A stretch of 64,000 nt of DNA. It comes from Ectopseudomonas chengduensis. Its GTDB lineage: Bacteria > Pseudomonadota > Gammaproteobacteria > Pseudomonadales > Pseudomonadaceae. The notes below the pieces were generated by a model that had not been told where the DNA came from, ran no database searches, and saw only the letters and a list, made by a program, of their open reading frames with translations. Position 1 is the stretch's first letter; the number at the start of each line of letters is the position of its first letter. The position numbers were made by a program, and so were the translations under genes. The stretch is taken from NCBI RefSeq assembly GCF_015712065.1, contig NZ_JACFYZ010000008.1, positions 124,001 through 188,000 of the forward strand, in the 5' to 3' direction. Below, piece by piece: positions 9,314 to 18,006 of the stretch.

Positions 9314-9356
9314 GGGTTGCCGGAATGCCCCGGCTTCATAACAAGAGGACCGCATC

Positions 9357-9428
9357 ATGTGGACTAAACCCGCCTACACCGATCTGCGCATTGGCTTCGA
9401 AGTGACCATGTATTTCGCCAACCGTTGA
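9357..9428 (+). CDS. pqqA: PQQ precursor peptide PqqA
   Basis: A 23-residue peptide starting [10 protein letters not shown] and ending YFANR. It is the ribosomal substrate whose Glu15 and Tyr19 (the E-x3-Y pair in FEVTMYF) are cross-linked by PqqE and become the PQQ skeleton. AAGAGGA lies about ten bases before the ATG. A GC hairpin directly downstream (9438-9456) separates it from pqqB, as is common where the precursor is needed in excess. Confidence 0.97.
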
Positions 9429-9437
9429 TCGCTCCTG

Positions 9438-9456
9438 GCCCCGGCTCGTCCGGGGC
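9438..9456 (+). terminator. Hairpin between pqqA and pqqB (attenuating)
   Basis: GCCCCGG-CTCGT-CCGGGGC, a perfect 7-bp stem without a U tract. It could partly stop transcription or protect the short pqqA message, giving more PqqA than the enzymes. Confidence 0.6.
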
Positions 9457-9475
9457 ATCCCCGCTGGTGACTTCC

Positions 9476-10390
9476 ATGCATATCCAGATTCTCGGTTCCG
9501 CCGCTGGCGGCGGCTTTCCCCAGTGGAACTGCAACTGCCGCAACTGCCGCGGCGTGCGTGCCGGTACCCTGCGGGCGCAGCCGCGCACGCAATCGTCCAT
9601 CGCCATTTCCGATGACGGTGAGCAGTGGATCCTGTGCAATGCCTCGCCGGACATCCGTGCGCAGATCGAGGCCTTTCCGGCGCTGCAACCAGCGCGCAAG
9701 CTGCGTGACACTGCCATCGCCGGCATCGTCCTGCTCGATAGCCAGATCGACCATTGCACCGGTCTGCTGACCCTGCGCGAAGGCTGCCCGCATCAGGTCT
9801 GGTGTACCGAGATGGTGCATCAGGATCTGACCACCGGTTTTCCGCTGTTCAACATGCTCAGCCACTGGAATGGCGGCCTGCAGCACCAGTTGATCGAGCT
9901 GGATGCAAAACCCTTCAGCATTCCCGCCTGTCCTGCGCTGGGCATCACCGCCATCGCCCTGCGCAGCAGTGCGCCACCGTATTCGCCGCATCGCGGCAAT
10001 CCGCACCCGGGGGACAACATCGGCCTGTTCATCGAGGACCGTCGCAGCGGCCGCAGCCTGTTCTACGCGCCAGGCCTGGGCCAGGTAGACGAGCACCTGC
10101 TGGGCTGGATGCGCCACGCTGACTGCCTGCTGGTGGACGGCACGCTGTGGCGCGACGACGAGATGCGCGTGTGTGAAGTGGGCGACAAGCTCGGCAGCGA
10201 GATGGGCCACCTGTGCCAGAGCGGCCCGGGCGGCATGATCGAGGTGCTCGACGGCCTGCTTTCGGCGCGCAAGATCCTTATCCATATCAACAACACCAAC
10301 CCGATTCTCGACCTGGATTCGCCCGAGCGCGCCGAACTGGACGCCCGCGGCATCGAGGTCGCGTTCGATGGCATGAGCATCGTTTTGTAG
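9476..10390 (+). CDS. pqqB: PQQ biosynthesis protein PqqB
   Basis: A 304-aa member of the metallo-beta-lactamase superfamily, needed to hydroxylate the tyrosine-derived ring during PQQ assembly. It starts MHIQILGSAAGGGFPQWNCNCRNC-like, with the Cys-rich CNCRNC zinc site near residues 20-24; the superfamily histidine motif is altered to SQIDHCTGL. The start at 9476 gives the standard N terminus; a frame open from 9425 overlaps pqqA. Its stop codon TAG (10388-10390) lies within a partial copy of the local 21-bp repeat (10387-10402). Confidence 0.96.
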   Translation: MHIQILGSAAGGGFPQWNCNCRNCRGVRAGTLRAQPRTQSSIAISDDGEQWILCNASPDIRAQIEAFPALQPARKLRDTAIAGIVLLDSQIDHCTGLLTLREGCPHQVWCTEMVHQDLTTGFPLFNMLSHWNGGLQHQLIELDAKPFSIPACPALGITAIALRSSAPPYSPHRGNPHPGDNIGLFIEDRRSGRSLFYAPGLGQVDEHLLGWMRHADCLLVDGTLWRDDEMRVCEVGDKLGSEMGHLCQSGPGGMIEVLDGLLSARKILIHINNTNPILDLDSPERAELDARGIEVAFDGMSIVL

Positions 10391-10402
10391 GCTGTGCGCA
10401 CC
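10387..10402. repeat. Partial copy of the 21-bp repeat overlapping the pqqB stop
   Basis: GTAGGCTGTGCGCACC equals the repeat with its central GTGCGCC part shortened. It supplies the pqqB stop codon and the start of the pqqB-pqqC spacer. Confidence 0.55.
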
Positions 10403-10413
10403 GGGGAGTTCTG

Positions 10414-11166
10414 ATGAGCCAAGCTGCCATGACACCTGCCGAATTCGAGCAGGCGCTGCGCGCCAAGGGCGCGCTGTACCACATCCATCATCCGTTTCAT
10501 CGCGCCATGTACGAAGGGCGCGCTACCCGCGAGCAGATCCAGGGCTGGGTGGCCAATCGTTTCTACTATCAGGTCAACATCCCGCTGAAGGATGCGGCGA
10601 TCCTCGCCAACTGCCCGGATCGCGAAACCCGGCGCGAGTGGATTCAGCGCATCCTCGATCACGACGGTGCGCCCGGTGAGGAGGGCGGTATCGAGGCCTG
10701 GCTGCGCCTGGCCGAGTCGGTCGGCCTCGACCGCGATCAGGTGCTGTCGCAGGAGCTGGTGCTGCCTGGCGTGCGCTTCGCCGTCGATGCCTACGTCAAC
10801 TTCGCTCGCCGCGCTAACTGGCAGGAGGCGGCCAGCAGCTCGCTGACCGAGCTGTTCGCCCCGCAGATCCATCAGTCGCGCCTGGATGCCTGGCCGCAGC
10901 ACTACCCGTGGATTGATGCCACCGGCTACGACTACTTCCGCAATCGTCTGAGCCAGGCGCGCCGCGACGTCGAGCACGGCCTGCGTATCACCCTCGAACA
11001 CTACCGCACCCGCGAATCGCAGGAGCGCATGCTGAATATCCTGCAGTTCAAGCTGGATGTGCTGTGGAGCATGCTCGACGCCATGAGCATGGCCTACGAG
11101 CTGCAGCGTCCGCCGTATCACACCGTGACCAACGAGCGCGCTTGGCATCGGGGTATAGCCCTATGA
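10414..11166 (+). CDS. pqqC: Pyrroloquinoline-quinone synthase PqqC
   Basis: A 250-aa cofactorless oxidase that performs the final ring closure and eight-electron oxidation giving PQQ. The helical PqqC/TenA fold is recognisable from the N-terminal HIHHPFH, the RFYYQVNIPLKDA segment (about 50-62) and the C-terminal LQFKLDVLWSMLDA. ATG 10414 follows GGGGAG; the frame open from 10213 is only overlap with pqqB. It is normally tightly coupled to pqqD; here 100 bases with two repeat copies intervene. Confidence 0.97.
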   Translation: MSQAAMTPAEFEQALRAKGALYHIHHPFHRAMYEGRATREQIQGWVANRFYYQVNIPLKDAAILANCPDRETRREWIQRILDHDGAPGEEGGIEAWLRLAESVGLDRDQVLSQELVLPGVRFAVDAYVNFARRANWQEAASSSLTELFAPQIHQSRLDAWPQHYPWIDATGYDYFRNRLSQARRDVEHGLRITLEHYRTRESQERMLNILQFKLDVLWSMLDAMSMAYELQRPPYHTVTNERAWHRGIAL

Positions 11167-11179
11167 GTATCGAGCAAGC

Positions 11180-11249
11180 GGTGCGCACGACGCACCCTAC
11201 GGCCGCATTTCCGTTCGACGCGCCCTTTGTAGGGTGCGCCGCGCGCACC
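11180..11249. repeat. Inverted pair of the 21-bp repeat between pqqC and pqqD
   Basis: A reverse copy at 11180-11200 and a forward copy at 11229-11249, 28 bases apart. They fill most of a pqqC-pqqD spacer that is absent or very short in most Pseudomonas, so they are probably an insertion. Confidence 0.8.
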
Positions 11250-11266
11250 AGTGAGGAGTCTGAACA

Positions 11267-11548
11267 ATGACAGCTGCCATCCTGCCCCCCAGCGTACCGG
11301 CCATCCGCCGCGGCTTTCGCTTGCAGTTCGAACCGGCGCAAGGTTGCCACGTGCTGCTCTATCCGGAAGGCATGATCAAGCTCAATGACAGCGCCGGCGA
11401 AATTCTCCAGCAGGTCGACGGCAAGCGCTCGGTGGCCGAGATCATCGGCAACCTGCACCAGCGCTTCCCCGATGTGCCTGGCATCGACGAAGATATTCTT
11501 GCCTTCATGGAGGTAGCCCATGCTCAGTTCTGGATCGAGCTTCGCTAA
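11267..11548 (+). CDS. pqqD: PqqA-binding chaperone PqqD
   Basis: A 93-aa peptide chaperone of the RiPP recognition element fold that presents PqqA to PqqE. Typical features: RRGFRLQFEPAQ near 14-25, the VLLYPEGMIKLNDSAGEIL strand-helix, and a C-terminal helical part. The ATG follows GAGGAG. Its last 29 bases overlap pqqE, so the two are translationally coupled. Confidence 0.95.
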   Translation: MTAAILPPSVPAIRRGFRLQFEPAQGCHVLLYPEGMIKLNDSAGEILQQVDGKRSVAEIIGNLHQRFPDVPGIDEDILAFMEVAHAQFWIELR

Positions 11549-12674
11549 GCCGGGCGTACAGGTTGGGCCGCCGCTGTGGCTGCTGGCCGAGCTGACCTAC
11601 CGCTGCCCGCTGCAGTGCCCGTACTGCTCCAATCCGCTGGATTTCTCCCAGCAGGGCGCCGAGCTCAGCACCGCCGAATGGATCGAGGTCTTCCGTCAGG
11701 CCCGTGAGCTGGGCGCGGCACAACTGGGCTTTTCCGGTGGCGAGCCGCTGGTGCGCCAGGATCTGGCCGAGCTGATCGCAGCGGCGCGCGGCCTGGGCTA
11801 CTACACCAACCTGATCACCTCCGGCATCGGCCTGACCGAAGCACGTATAGCCGAGTTCGCCGACGCCGGGCTCGATCATATCCAGATCAGCTTTCAGGCT
11901 GCCGACGAGGAAGTGAACAACCTGCTGGCGGGCTCGAGGAAGGCGTTCGCGCAGAAACTGGCGATGGCCCGCGCGGTCAAGGCCCATGGCTACCCGATGG
12001 TGCTCAACTTCGTCACCCACCGGCATAACATCGACAACATCGAGCGCATCATCGAACTGTGCCTGGAGCTGGAGGCGGATTTCGTCGAGCTCGCCACCTG
12101 CCAGTTCTACGGCTGGGCCGAGTTGAACCGGGCCGGGCTGCTACCGACCCGCGCGCAACTGGAGCGCGCCGAGCGCATCACCAATCAGTGGCGCGACAAA
12201 CTGGCGGCCGAGAACCACCCGTGCAAGCTGATCTTCGTCACTCCGGATTACTACGAGGAGCGCCCCAAGGCCTGTATGAACGGTTGGGGCAACCTATTCC
12301 TCGACATCACCCCTGACGGCACGGCGCTGCCTTGCCACAGCGCGCGGCAGTTGCCGGTGCAGTTTCCCAACGTGCGCGAGCACAGTCTCGAACATATCTG
12401 GCGCGAGTCGTTCGGCTTCAACCGCTTTCGCGGCGATGACTGGATGCCCGAGCCGTGTCGCAGCTGCGACGAGAAGCACAAGGATTTCGGCGGCTGTCGC
12501 TGCCAGGCCTTCATGCTCACCGGTGATGCCAGTAACGCCGACCCGGTGTGCAGCAAGTCGGCGCACCATGGCGTGATTCTCGCTGCACGTCAGCAGGCCG
12601 ATGAGGCACCGCTGGGGCTGGGTGAACTGCAGTACCGCAACGAGAAGGCCTCACGAATCATATGCAAAGCGTAG
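11520..12674 (+). CDS. pqqE: PqqA peptide cyclase PqqE (radical SAM)
   Basis: A 384-aa radical SAM/SPASM enzyme that joins the Glu and Tyr side chains of PqqA by a C-C bond. The SAM cluster motif CPLQCPYC lies at about 29-36, followed by FSGGEPLVR. The C-terminal SPASM cysteines are seen in KACMNGWGN, LPCHSARQ, CRSCDEKHKDFGGCRCQAF and DPVCSK. The start at 11520 has GGAGG at good spacing inside the pqqD end. It overlaps the following peptidase by 13 bases. Confidence 0.97.
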   Translation: MLSSGSSFAKPGVQVGPPLWLLAELTYRCPLQCPYCSNPLDFSQQGAELSTAEWIEVFRQARELGAAQLGFSGGEPLVRQDLAELIAAARGLGYYTNLITSGIGLTEARIAEFADAGLDHIQISFQAADEEVNNLLAGSRKAFAQKLAMARAVKAHGYPMVLNFVTHRHNIDNIERIIELCLELEADFVELATCQFYGWAELNRAGLLPTRAQLERAERITNQWRDKLAAENHPCKLIFVTPDYYEERPKACMNGWGNLFLDITPDGTALPCHSARQLPVQFPNVREHSLEHIWRESFGFNRFRGDDWMPEPCRSCDEKHKDFGGCRCQAFMLTGDASNADPVCSKSAHHGVILAARQQADEAPLGLGELQYRNEKASRIICKA

Positions 12675-14569
12675 GGTGCGCCGTGCGCACCGATCCTGAC
12701 GCGATCTGGAGCGCCGAACAGGCTGCAGCCGCCAGTGCCGACTTCGCCGAACTGCACGCTGCCCACGGTGGCGTGTTGTGGGTGGCATTCGACCCACAGT
12801 TGGCGCGTTGCGGGCTGTTCTTCTGCCGCGACGGTGTGGTGTGTGAGCTGACCCCGCCAGGTTTTTCCGTGCGCAGCCGCGTCTACGAGTACGGTGGTGG
12901 CGCCTGCTGCGCCACGGAGCAGGGGGTGGCGTTCGTCAATGAGCGTGATCAGCAGGTCTATCGCAGCGATATCGGCTTGGACGGCGGTGCGCACGGCGCA
13001 CCCTACCTGATCACCAGTCAGTCCCACTGCCGTTATGGCGACCTGTCCTTCGTGCCCGCCTGGCAGGCATTGCTGGCTGTGGAGGAAAGTCATGAAGGCG
13101 GCGCGGTGGTGCATCGCCTGGTGCGCATCGGTCTGAACGGCAAGCGTGAGGTACTGGTCGAGGGTGCCGATTTCTATGCGGCGCCGGTGGCTGACCCCAC
13201 TGGCCAGCGTCTTGCCTGGATCGAATGGGATCGACCACATCAGCCCTGGATCGCCACGCGCCTGTGCCAGCGCGAGTCCGGCGAGCGCACTCGGGTGCTG
13301 GCCGGGCAGGGCAGCGATCAGGCCCTGCAGCAGCCGCGGTTCGATGCCCGGGGCCGGTTGTGGGTGTTGAGCGACAAAGCGGGCTGGTGGCAACCCTGGT
13401 GTGTCGACGGCGAAGCACAACCTCAGGGCGCTCCCTCCGATCACGCCCCCGCGCCCTGGCAGCTGGGCGGACGAACCTATCTTCTGCTGGAAAACGATGA
13501 GTTTCTGCTGACCCGTTTCGAGCAGGGTGTCGGCGCGCTGGTAGGGTGCGCCGTGCGCACCAGCGCTCTCGAAGGCAAAACAATCGGTGCGCACAGCCTG
13601 GGCGGCCCCGCGACACCCTACCCAAAGGCAGAGCGGCTGTTGGCCGAAGGGTTTACGCGTTTCCGTAGCCTGGCTGCCGACAACGAACATTTCTACTGCA
13701 TCGCTGCCGCTCCTGATCGTCTGCCAGCGGTGCTTGCCATTCGCCGCAGCGATGGCGCATTTCAGATGCTGGCTGGCGGTGAGCAGCCGCTGTCCGAAGC
13801 ACAGCTATCACGACCCCAGCCATTCAGCTGTGGGGTAGGTGAGGACGAAAGCAGTCACGGCTTTTTCTACTCGCCTGCATCAACCGGGGAACGCCCGCCG
13901 CTGGTGATCTTCCTGCACGGAGGGCCGACTTCGGCCTGCTACCCGGTGTTCGATCCGCGCATCGCCTTCTGGACGCTGCGTGGCTTCGCCGTGCTCGACC
14001 TCAACTACCGTGGCAGCAGTGGCTATGGTCGCGACTACCGCCTGCGGCTGGCTGGCGAGTGGGGCGAGCTGGAAGTCGAGGACATCCGCGCCGCCATCGA
14101 CGCACTGGCCGGTGATGGCCGTATCGATGCGCAACGTGTGTTTGTGCGCGGTGGTAGCGCTGGCGGCTTCAGCGCGTTGCGTGCTCTGATCGAGTTGCCG
14201 CAACTGCGTGGCGGCGCCAGCCTCTATGGCGTCAGCGACCCGCTGGCGCTGCGCCGGCTGACGCACAAGTTCGAGGCGGATTATCTCGACTGGCTGATCG
14301 GCGACCCCGAGCTGGATGCCGGGCGCTACCGGAATCGCACACCCTTGTTGCAGGTCGAACGGATCAAGGCACCAGTGATTTTCTTCCAGGGCGCACTGGA
14401 TGCGGTGGTGGTGCCGAGCCAGACTGAAAGCATGGTCGAGGCACTGCGTCAGCGCGGTTTCCCGGTGGAATACCACCTGTTCGCCGAGGAACGCCACGGT
14501 TTCCGTCAGGCTACCAATCTGGCCGAGGCTCTGCGCGCCGAGCATGCCTTCTATCAGCGGCTGAGCTGA
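12662..14569 (+). CDS. pqqH: S9 prolyl-oligopeptidase-family protein of the pqq operon (PqqH type)
   Basis: A 635-aa protein with an N-terminal beta-propeller and a C-terminal alpha/beta-hydrolase domain. The triad is visible as S499 (GGSAGG), D580 (GALDAVV) and H612 (EERHGF). It occupies the place of PA1990 after pqqE. A role in processing PqqA or its fragments is plausible, as no pqqF is present here (inference). Oddity: three full copies and one disrupted copy of the 21-bp repeat are translated within it, giving VGCAVRT (residues 4-10 and near 294-300) and GGAHGAPY near 109-116. The start at 12662 lies inside pqqE and just before one repeat, so the N terminus is uncertain. Confidence 0.88.
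   Translation: MQSVGCAVRTDPDAIWSAEQAAAASADFAELHAAHGGVLWVAFDPQLARCGLFFCRDGVVCELTPPGFSVRSRVYEYGGGACCATEQGVAFVNERDQQVYRSDIGLDGGAHGAPYLITSQSHCRYGDLSFVPAWQALLAVEESHEGGAVVHRLVRIGLNGKREVLVEGADFYAAPVADPTGQRLAWIEWDRPHQPWIATRLCQRESGERTRVLAGQGSDQALQQPRFDARGRLWVLSDKAGWWQPWCVDGEAQPQGAPSDHAPAPWQLGGRTYLLLENDEFLLTRFEQGVGALVGCAVRTSALEGKTIGAHSLGGPATPYPKAERLLAEGFTRFRSLAADNEHFYCIAAAPDRLPAVLAIRRSDGAFQMLAGGEQPLSEAQLSRPQPFSCGVGEDESSHGFFYSPASTGERPPLVIFLHGGPTSACYPVFDPRIAFWTLRGFAVLDLNYRGSSGYGRDYRLRLAGEWGELEVEDIRAAIDALAGDGRIDAQRVFVRGGSAGGFSALRALIELPQLRGGASLYGVSDPLALRRLTHKFEADYLDWLIGDPELDAGRYRNRTPLLQVERIKAPVIFFQGALDAVVVPSQTESMVEALRQRGFPVEYHLFAEERHGFRQATNLAEALRAEHAFYQRLS
12671..12691 (+). repeat. 21-bp repeat inside the pqqH 5' end
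   Basis: An exact match to the consensus G followed by TAGGGTGCGCCGTGCGCACC. It spans the pqqE stop codon and the first codons of the peptidase. Confidence 0.85.
12986..13006 (-). repeat. 21-bp repeat inside pqqH
   Basis: A reverse-orientation exact copy within the propeller-coding part. Its 21 bases keep the reading frame. Confidence 0.85.
13541..13621. repeat. 21-bp repeat pair inside pqqH, one copy disrupted
   Basis: A forward exact copy at 13541-13561. A reverse copy at 13586-13621 is interrupted in the middle by about 15 extra bases. Together they encode a stretch of roughly 27 residues that looks like a propeller loop insertion. Confidence 0.75.
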
Positions 14570-14578
14570 TCGCAGGTC

Positions 14579-14601
14579 GCATTGCATTAACCCGGCAATG
14601 C
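14579..14601. promoter_or_regulatory. Inverted repeat between pqqH and ercA
   Basis: GCATTGC and GCAATGC, nine bases apart, with no T tract. It is a possible operator or weak hairpin in the 77-base spacer. Confidence 0.3.
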
Positions 14602-14646
14602 AGTAGGCTGATCGCCATTCCATAACAATAAATTTCAGGCCGTTGT

Positions 14647-15810
14647 ATGAGCCACGAATTGAATCAGCTGCGAAAGTTCGTTTCCCCCGAGATCATCTTT
14701 GGCGCCGGCTCCCGGCATAACGTCGGCAACTACGCCAAGACCTTCGGTGCGCGCAAGGTGCTGATCGTATCCGATCCCGGTGTAGTCGCCGCTGGCTGGG
14801 CCGGTGATATCGAGGCCAGCCTGCAGGCCCAGGGCATCGCCTACTGCCTGTACACCAGGGTCTCGCCCAACCCGCGCGTGGAGGAGGTGATGGAGGGCGC
14901 CGAGCTGTATCGAAGCGAGGGCTGCAACGTCATTGTCGCGGTCGGTGGCGGCAGCCCGATGGACTGCGCCAAGGGCATCGGTATCGTCGTCGCCCACGGT
15001 CGCAGCATTCTCGAATTCGAAGGCGTGGACACCATTCGCGTGCCCAGCCCACCGCTGATCCTGATCCCGACCACCGCCGGCACCTCGGCCGACGTGTCGC
15101 AGTTCGTGATCATCTCCAACCAGCAGGAGCGGATGAAGTTCTCCATCGTCAGCAAGGCAGTGGTGCCGGACGTGTCGCTGATTGATCCGGAAACCACCCT
15201 GAGCATGGACCCGTTCCTCAGCGCCTGTACCGGCATCGACGCGATGGTGCACGCCATCGAGGCGTTCGTTTCCACTGGCCACGGCCCTCTGACCGACCCG
15301 CACGCGCTGGAAGCAATGCGGCTGATCAACGGCAACCTGGTGCAGATGATCGCCAACCCGGGCGATATCGCCCTGCGCGAGAAGATCATGCTTGGCAGCA
15401 TGCAGGCCGGCCTGGCGTTCTCCAACGCGATCCTTGGCGCGGTGCACGCCATGAGTCACAGTCTCGGTGGCTACCTCGACTTGCCGCACGGTCTGTGCAA
15501 TGCGGTGCTGGTCGAGCACGTGGTGGCGTTCAATTACAGTGCGGCGCCGGAGCGTTTCAAGGTCATCGCCGAAACCCTCGGCATCGACTGCCGTGGGCTC
15601 AACCATGCGCAGATTCGCCAGCGCCTGGTCGAGCACCTGATTGCCTTCAAGCACGCCATGGGCTTTCGCGAGACGCTCAGCTTGCACGGCGTCAGTACCT
15701 CTGACATTCCGTTCTTGTCCAGCCATGCGATGGACGACCCGTGCATCCTCACCAATCCGCGTGAATCGACCCAGCGTGACGTCGAGGTGGTGTATGGCGA
15801 GGCGCTCTGA
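14647..15810 (+). CDS. ercA: Iron-containing alcohol dehydrogenase ErcA
   Basis: A 387-aa group III (iron-activated) dehydrogenase. The NAD-binding stretch VGGGSPMDCAKGI (about 99-111) and the metal site with D in GIDAMVHAIEAF and the histidines of AVHAMSHSLGGYLDLPHG are intact. In P. aeruginosa the homologue (PA1991) lies at the same place and is required for ethanol-oxidation gene expression, so a sensory or regulatory role is likely. Its last 17 bases overlap the kinase ercS. Confidence 0.92.
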   Translation: MSHELNQLRKFVSPEIIFGAGSRHNVGNYAKTFGARKVLIVSDPGVVAAGWAGDIEASLQAQGIAYCLYTRVSPNPRVEEVMEGAELYRSEGCNVIVAVGGGSPMDCAKGIGIVVAHGRSILEFEGVDTIRVPSPPLILIPTTAGTSADVSQFVIISNQQERMKFSIVSKAVVPDVSLIDPETTLSMDPFLSACTGIDAMVHAIEAFVSTGHGPLTDPHALEAMRLINGNLVQMIANPGDIALREKIMLGSMQAGLAFSNAILGAVHAMSHSLGGYLDLPHGLCNAVLVEHVVAFNYSAAPERFKVIAETLGIDCRGLNHAQIRQRLVEHLIAFKHAMGFRETLSLHGVSTSDIPFLSSHAMDDPCILTNPRESTQRDVEVVYGEAL

Positions 15811-17518
15811 CGAAGCGCTGGCCGGGCTGCTGGGGCTCGGCAGCCAGTCGGCGCGCAAGAGTCATTACCCCGAGCTGCTGGCGCGCCTGGAAGAGCTGGA
15901 AGTTGAGCGCAATCGATACAAGTGGCTGTTCGAACACGCCGTGCACGGGATCATCCAGGCCAGCCTGCAGGACGGCGTACTGGCGGCCAATCCGGCGATG
16001 GCGCGCATGCTCGGTTATGACGACCCGCAGCAGGTGCTTTGGTCGCCGGGCGATCTGGCTCGGCACCTGTTCGTGGGCGGTTTCGACGAGCTGGAGGTGA
16101 TTCGCCAGGGGCTGAGCCAGGGCCAGGCTCTACTCGGCTACGAGACGCGCCTGCGCAGGCGCGATGGCAGCACCATCGACGTGCTGATGAACCTGCTGCT
16201 CAAGCCTGAAGGCGAGGGCATCTTCGAAGGCTTCGTCGCCGATATCACCGAGCGCAAGCAGGCGCAGCAGCGCCTGCAACAACTCAATGACGAACTGGAG
16301 CGCCGCGTCGCGGCGCGCACCTTCGAGTTGCTCGAATCCAACCGCAATCTGCAGCGGCAGATCGAGGAGCGCGAGCGCATCGAGCTGGCCCTGCGTGAGG
16401 CGCGTGACGCAGCCGAAGCGGCCAACCATAGCAAGGACAAGTACCTGGCCGCAGCCAGCCACGACTTGCTGCAGCCGCTCAATGCGGCGCGCCTGTTGAT
16501 TTCCACGCTGCGCGAGCGTGAGCTGCCACCTGCCGAACAGAACCTGGTAGAGCGCAGCCACCTGGCCCTGGAAGGCGCCGAAGATCTGCTGGCGGATCTG
16601 CTGGATATTTCCAAGCTGGATCAGGCGGCGATCAAGCCGGATCTCGATGTCTATCGCCTTGAGGAGTTGCTCGCTCCGCTCGCGTCCGAGTTCGACAGCG
16701 TGGCCTCGGCCAGCGGTTTGCGCCTGCGTGCGCGAATTGCCAACTATGCGGTGCATACCGATTTCCGCTTGCTGACGCGCATCCTGCGCAATTTCCTCAG
16801 CAACGCCTGCCGTTACACCGAGCGTGGCGGCGTGCTGCTTGGTGCACGTCGGCGTGGCGCTTTCGTCGAGCTGCAGGTGTGGGATAGCGGCCGCGGCATC
16901 GCGGCCGATCAACTGGACAAGATCTTTCTCGAGTTCAGCCAGCTTGAGGTCGGGCGTGCGGCCGAGCGTAAGGGGGTCGGCCTGGGGCTGGCCATTGTCG
17001 AGCGCATCGCGCGCATGCTGGGCTACCCGGTGCAGGTGCGCTCGCAACCGGGGCGTGGTTCGGTCTTCAGCATCCGCGTGCCGCTGGCGCAGGAGGCTCC
17101 GCGGCGCCAGGTGCAATCTGCGACGCAGCCGGTCCTCGGCAACCCCCTGCCGGGCCGGCGCTTGTTGGTGATCGACAACGAAGTGGACATCCTGCACAGC
17201 ATGGCCGCGTTGCTCCGGCAGTGGGGCTGCGAGGTGGTGACGGCCGTTGATCTTCCCGAGGCGCTGCAGCGTCTGCAGGGCAGGGCGCCGGAAGTGATTC
17301 TGGCGGATTTTCACCTCGATCACGGGGTGCTCGGTTGCCAGGTGATTCAGCAGCTACGTGATGAGTTTTCCAGGACGATTCCGGCACTGATCATCAGCGC
17401 TGATCGCAGCGATGACTGTCGTCGCGAATTGCAGGCGCTGGGTGCGCCTTTGCTGAACAAACCGGTCAAGCCAGGCAAGCTGCGTGCGGTGCTCAGCCAG
17501 CTTTTGATGGAAACGTGA
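15794..17518 (+). CDS. ercS: Hybrid sensor histidine kinase ErcS
   Basis: A 574-aa cytoplasmic kinase. Order: short helical N terminus with coiled coil (20-45), PAS domain (about 40-155), coiled coil (155-210), HisKA with H223 (SHDLLQPL), HATPase (about 330-440, DSGRGIA and GVGLGLAI boxes), and a C-terminal receiver with phospho-acceptor D505 (ILADFHLD). The start ATG 15794 is preceded by GAGGTGG; the longer frame from 15641 runs inside ercA. Known role of the orthologue: part of the signalling cascade that turns on exa genes. No transmembrane segment is present, so the signal is intracellular. Confidence 0.9.
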   Translation: MARRSDEALAGLLGLGSQSARKSHYPELLARLEELEVERNRYKWLFEHAVHGIIQASLQDGVLAANPAMARMLGYDDPQQVLWSPGDLARHLFVGGFDELEVIRQGLSQGQALLGYETRLRRRDGSTIDVLMNLLLKPEGEGIFEGFVADITERKQAQQRLQQLNDELERRVAARTFELLESNRNLQRQIEERERIELALREARDAAEAANHSKDKYLAAASHDLLQPLNAARLLISTLRERELPPAEQNLVERSHLALEGAEDLLADLLDISKLDQAAIKPDLDVYRLEELLAPLASEFDSVASASGLRLRARIANYAVHTDFRLLTRILRNFLSNACRYTERGGVLLGARRRGAFVELQVWDSGRGIAADQLDKIFLEFSQLEVGRAAERKGVGLGLAIVERIARMLGYPVQVRSQPGRGSVFSIRVPLAQEAPRRQVQSATQPVLGNPLPGRRLLVIDNEVDILHSMAALLRQWGCEVVTAVDLPEALQRLQGRAPEVILADFHLDHGVLGCQVIQQLRDEFSRTIPALIISADRSDDCRRELQALGAPLLNKPVKPGKLRAVLSQLLMET

Positions 17519-17598
17519 ACGCGCGCAGACTGGTGGAGTGAACCTGAGCGATTTGGATGCTGTCTATTGGCTACCTCGTCCCTCAGGAGATAACCACA

Positions 17599-18006
17599 AT
17601 GACAATTTCCATGAACCCCGTTATGCGCCGTCTGGCAGCCATTACCGCGCTGTTTCACCTGCTGCTGGTGGTGCAGATTCCTGCCGCGAATGCGGCGATG
17701 GTCGGCACCCACGAGGTGATCGCCGAGCAGCAGCACAAGGTGGATCAGGAGCAGTTGATGGCCATGCTCGATGACGAGCAGGTGAAGGAAAAACTGGTAT
17801 CGATGGGCGTCGATCGTGATCAGGTCGAGTCGCGTATCGCCAGCCTGACCCCGGCCGAGTTGGCGCAGTTCAACCAGCAACTGGATCAGGCACCAGCCGG
17901 TGCAGGTGTGGTCGGCATTATCGTGTTGTTTCTGGTGATCTTCATCATCACTGATATGCTGTGCGCCACCAACATCTTCAATTTCGTCAAATGCATAAAT
18001 CGCTGA
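17599..18006 (+). CDS. PA2779-family small membrane protein
   Basis: A 135-aa protein with an N-terminal signal or anchor (about 10-32), a helical middle rich in E, D and Q, and one C-terminal hydrophobic segment (GVVGIIVLFLVIFIITDML, about 103-121). AGGAGA precedes the ATG; the frame open from 17557 lacks a good ribosome site. It overlaps the downstream C39-like lipoprotein gene by 16 bases, the pair being conserved as PA2779/PA2778 in P. aeruginosa. Function unknown; translational coupling suggests a joint task at the envelope. Confidence 0.8.
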   Translation: MTISMNPVMRRLAAITALFHLLLVVQIPAANAAMVGTHEVIAEQQHKVDQEQLMAMLDDEQVKEKLVSMGVDRDQVESRIASLTPAELAQFNQQLDQAPAGAGVVGIIVLFLVIFIITDMLCATNIFNFVKCINR

